Shown: one piece after another, positions 63,886 through 64,000 of the stretch
How the letters are laid out: each line of letters starts with the position of its first letter
Numbering within the stretch: the first letter of the stretch is position 1
Assembly: GCA_964057225.1 (NCBI GenBank)
Contig: OZ059894.1
Span: forward strand, 24,272,476 to 24,336,475
Origin: Auanema rhodensis
Lineage: Eukaryota > Nematoda > Chromadorea > Rhabditida > Rhabditidae
DNA: 64,000 nt
Direction of reading: 5' to 3'
Translations under genes and position numbers: made by a program
Notes under the pieces: generated by a model
What the model was told of the DNA's origin: nothing
The model's database searches: none
The model's input: the letters and a program-made list of their open reading frames with translations, nothing else

Positions 63886-64000
63886 TTTGAAATTTACGTG
63901 AACTTTAATTTATGCTAATTAAATGTACACGTGATGTGCACTTGGTATGTAACTCGCTTCACGTGAAAGATAAAGAGATGCGGTTTTCAAAATTAGATTC
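63886..64000 (+). repeat. Partial monomer 364 cut by the window edge
   Basis: This holds p1-p115 of a type B monomer (T21, A87). The unit is intact up to the last base, so the array continues beyond the window. Confidence 0.95.

Larger units (their letters stand above)
1..64000 (+). repeat. 176-bp satellite DNA array, 363 full monomers plus a partial one
   Basis: The window is filled end to end by head-to-tail copies of one 176-bp unit in a single orientation. Each unit begins with TTTGAAATTTACGTGAACTT and ends with GGTAACCATGAC. Monomer starts step by exactly 176 bp (1, 177, 353, 529 and so on) to 63886, except for three 175-bp units. By eye, neighbouring monomers differ at only a few sites, nearly all of them substitutions that recur in many copies. 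This homogeneity indicates recent amplification and conversion. The size, AT richness (about 68%) and lack of genes fit a centromeric or pericentromeric satellite. Centromere identity is inference, since CENH3 occupancy cannot be read from sequence. No unique sequence, transposon or gene interrupts the array, and both ends run off the window. Confidence 0.98.

Noticed and set aside
1-64000. CRISPR array
   Set aside because: The repeats are 176 bp, contiguous and without unique spacers, and no cas genes are present. The variation is point substitution within the repeat.
1-64000. Tandem gene cluster such as rDNA, 5S or tRNA arrays
   Set aside because: No A-box/B-box tRNA or 5S control regions, and no rRNA-like sequence, are seen in the monomer. 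Its AT content and stops in all frames fit a non-coding satellite.
1-64000. CENP-B box
   Set aside because: The core pattern TTCG....A..CGGG is absent from the monomer on both strands. GATGCGG and CTCGCTTC do not fit it.
1-64000. Transposon or LTR insertion within the array
   Set aside because: Monomer spacing stays at 176 bp throughout, apart from three single-base losses, so there is no room for any insertion.
1-64000. Assembly collapse or artificial duplication as the source of the HORs
   Set aside because: Not fully excluded. However, the HOR copies carry private differences (for example 6077, 13132, 23159, 40939 and 61758), change offset by whole monomers, and nest in consistent order. 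Real duplication is the simpler reading, though read-level data would be decisive.
1-64000. A novel gene system or defence locus
   Set aside because: No unique sequence or open frame longer than 60 codons exists in the window. The only structure is the satellite and its layers of higher-order repeats.

Overview
The whole window is one uninterrupted tandem satellite array. It holds 363 complete monomers, all in the same orientation, plus a 115-bp partial monomer at the right edge. The unit is 176 bp and about 32% G+C. Counting monomer starts from base 1 to base 63886 gives exactly 363 units, 3 bp short of 363 x 176. Those 3 bp are the same 1-base deletion seen in three monomers (near 15797, 19668 and 31459). 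I found no other indel, inversion, transposon, RNA gene or credible protein-coding gene. Neither edge reaches flanking DNA, so the real array is longer than 64 kb.

The organism is a eukaryote. A nucleosome-sized, AT-rich, highly homogenised satellite tens of kilobases long is typical of centromeric or pericentromeric heterochromatin. From memory, the monomer shares short collinear blocks with the Arabidopsis pAL1/CEN178 centromere satellite: GTCCATATTAGTCT against a nearly identical block, then TACACGTGATGT about 96 bp further on against a similar block at about 93 bp. I therefore suspect a Brassicaceae centromere, but this was not checked by any search.

Monomer coordinates: monomer n starts at 1+176(n-1) for n=1-90, at 15840+176(n-91) for n=91-112, at 19711+176(n-113) for n=113-179, and at 31502+176(n-180) for n=180-364. 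Positions inside a monomer are given as p1-p176, with base 1 of the window as p1. The main variants are p21 C/T, p87 G/A, p118 T/C and p161 T/G. 'Type A' means C21/G87/T118 and 'type B' means T21/A87/C118.

Beneath the monomer level the array is a mosaic of local higher-order repeats (HORs), each recognised by shared marker variants. From left to right: a 5/6-monomer module (0.35-2.3 kb); a tandem 28-mer (4.6-14.4 kb); a 21/22-mer (12.5-20.1 kb); a tandem 9-mer (20.9-24.1 kb); a 15-monomer block copied from about 17.8 kb to the left (24.3-26.9 kb); a mosaic stretch (26.9-31.5 kb); a tandem 29-mer of 5104 bp (31.7-41.9 kb) with nested 4-mers and dimers; a 12-monomer block repeated 6160 bp apart (43.8-45.9 and 50.0-52.1 kb); a 6-mer (51.4-53.5 kb); a 9-mer in three copies (53.0-56.1 and 58.8-60.2 kb); a larger 19/18-monomer duplication containing that 9-mer (54.6-57.9 and 58.8-61.9 kb); and a 5-mer at the right end. 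Two chimeric monomers mark likely recombination junctions. Nothing here 'works together' as genes. The interest lies in the recent history of unequal exchange and conversion, and in the conserved palindromic CACGTG pair and dyad that every monomer carries.
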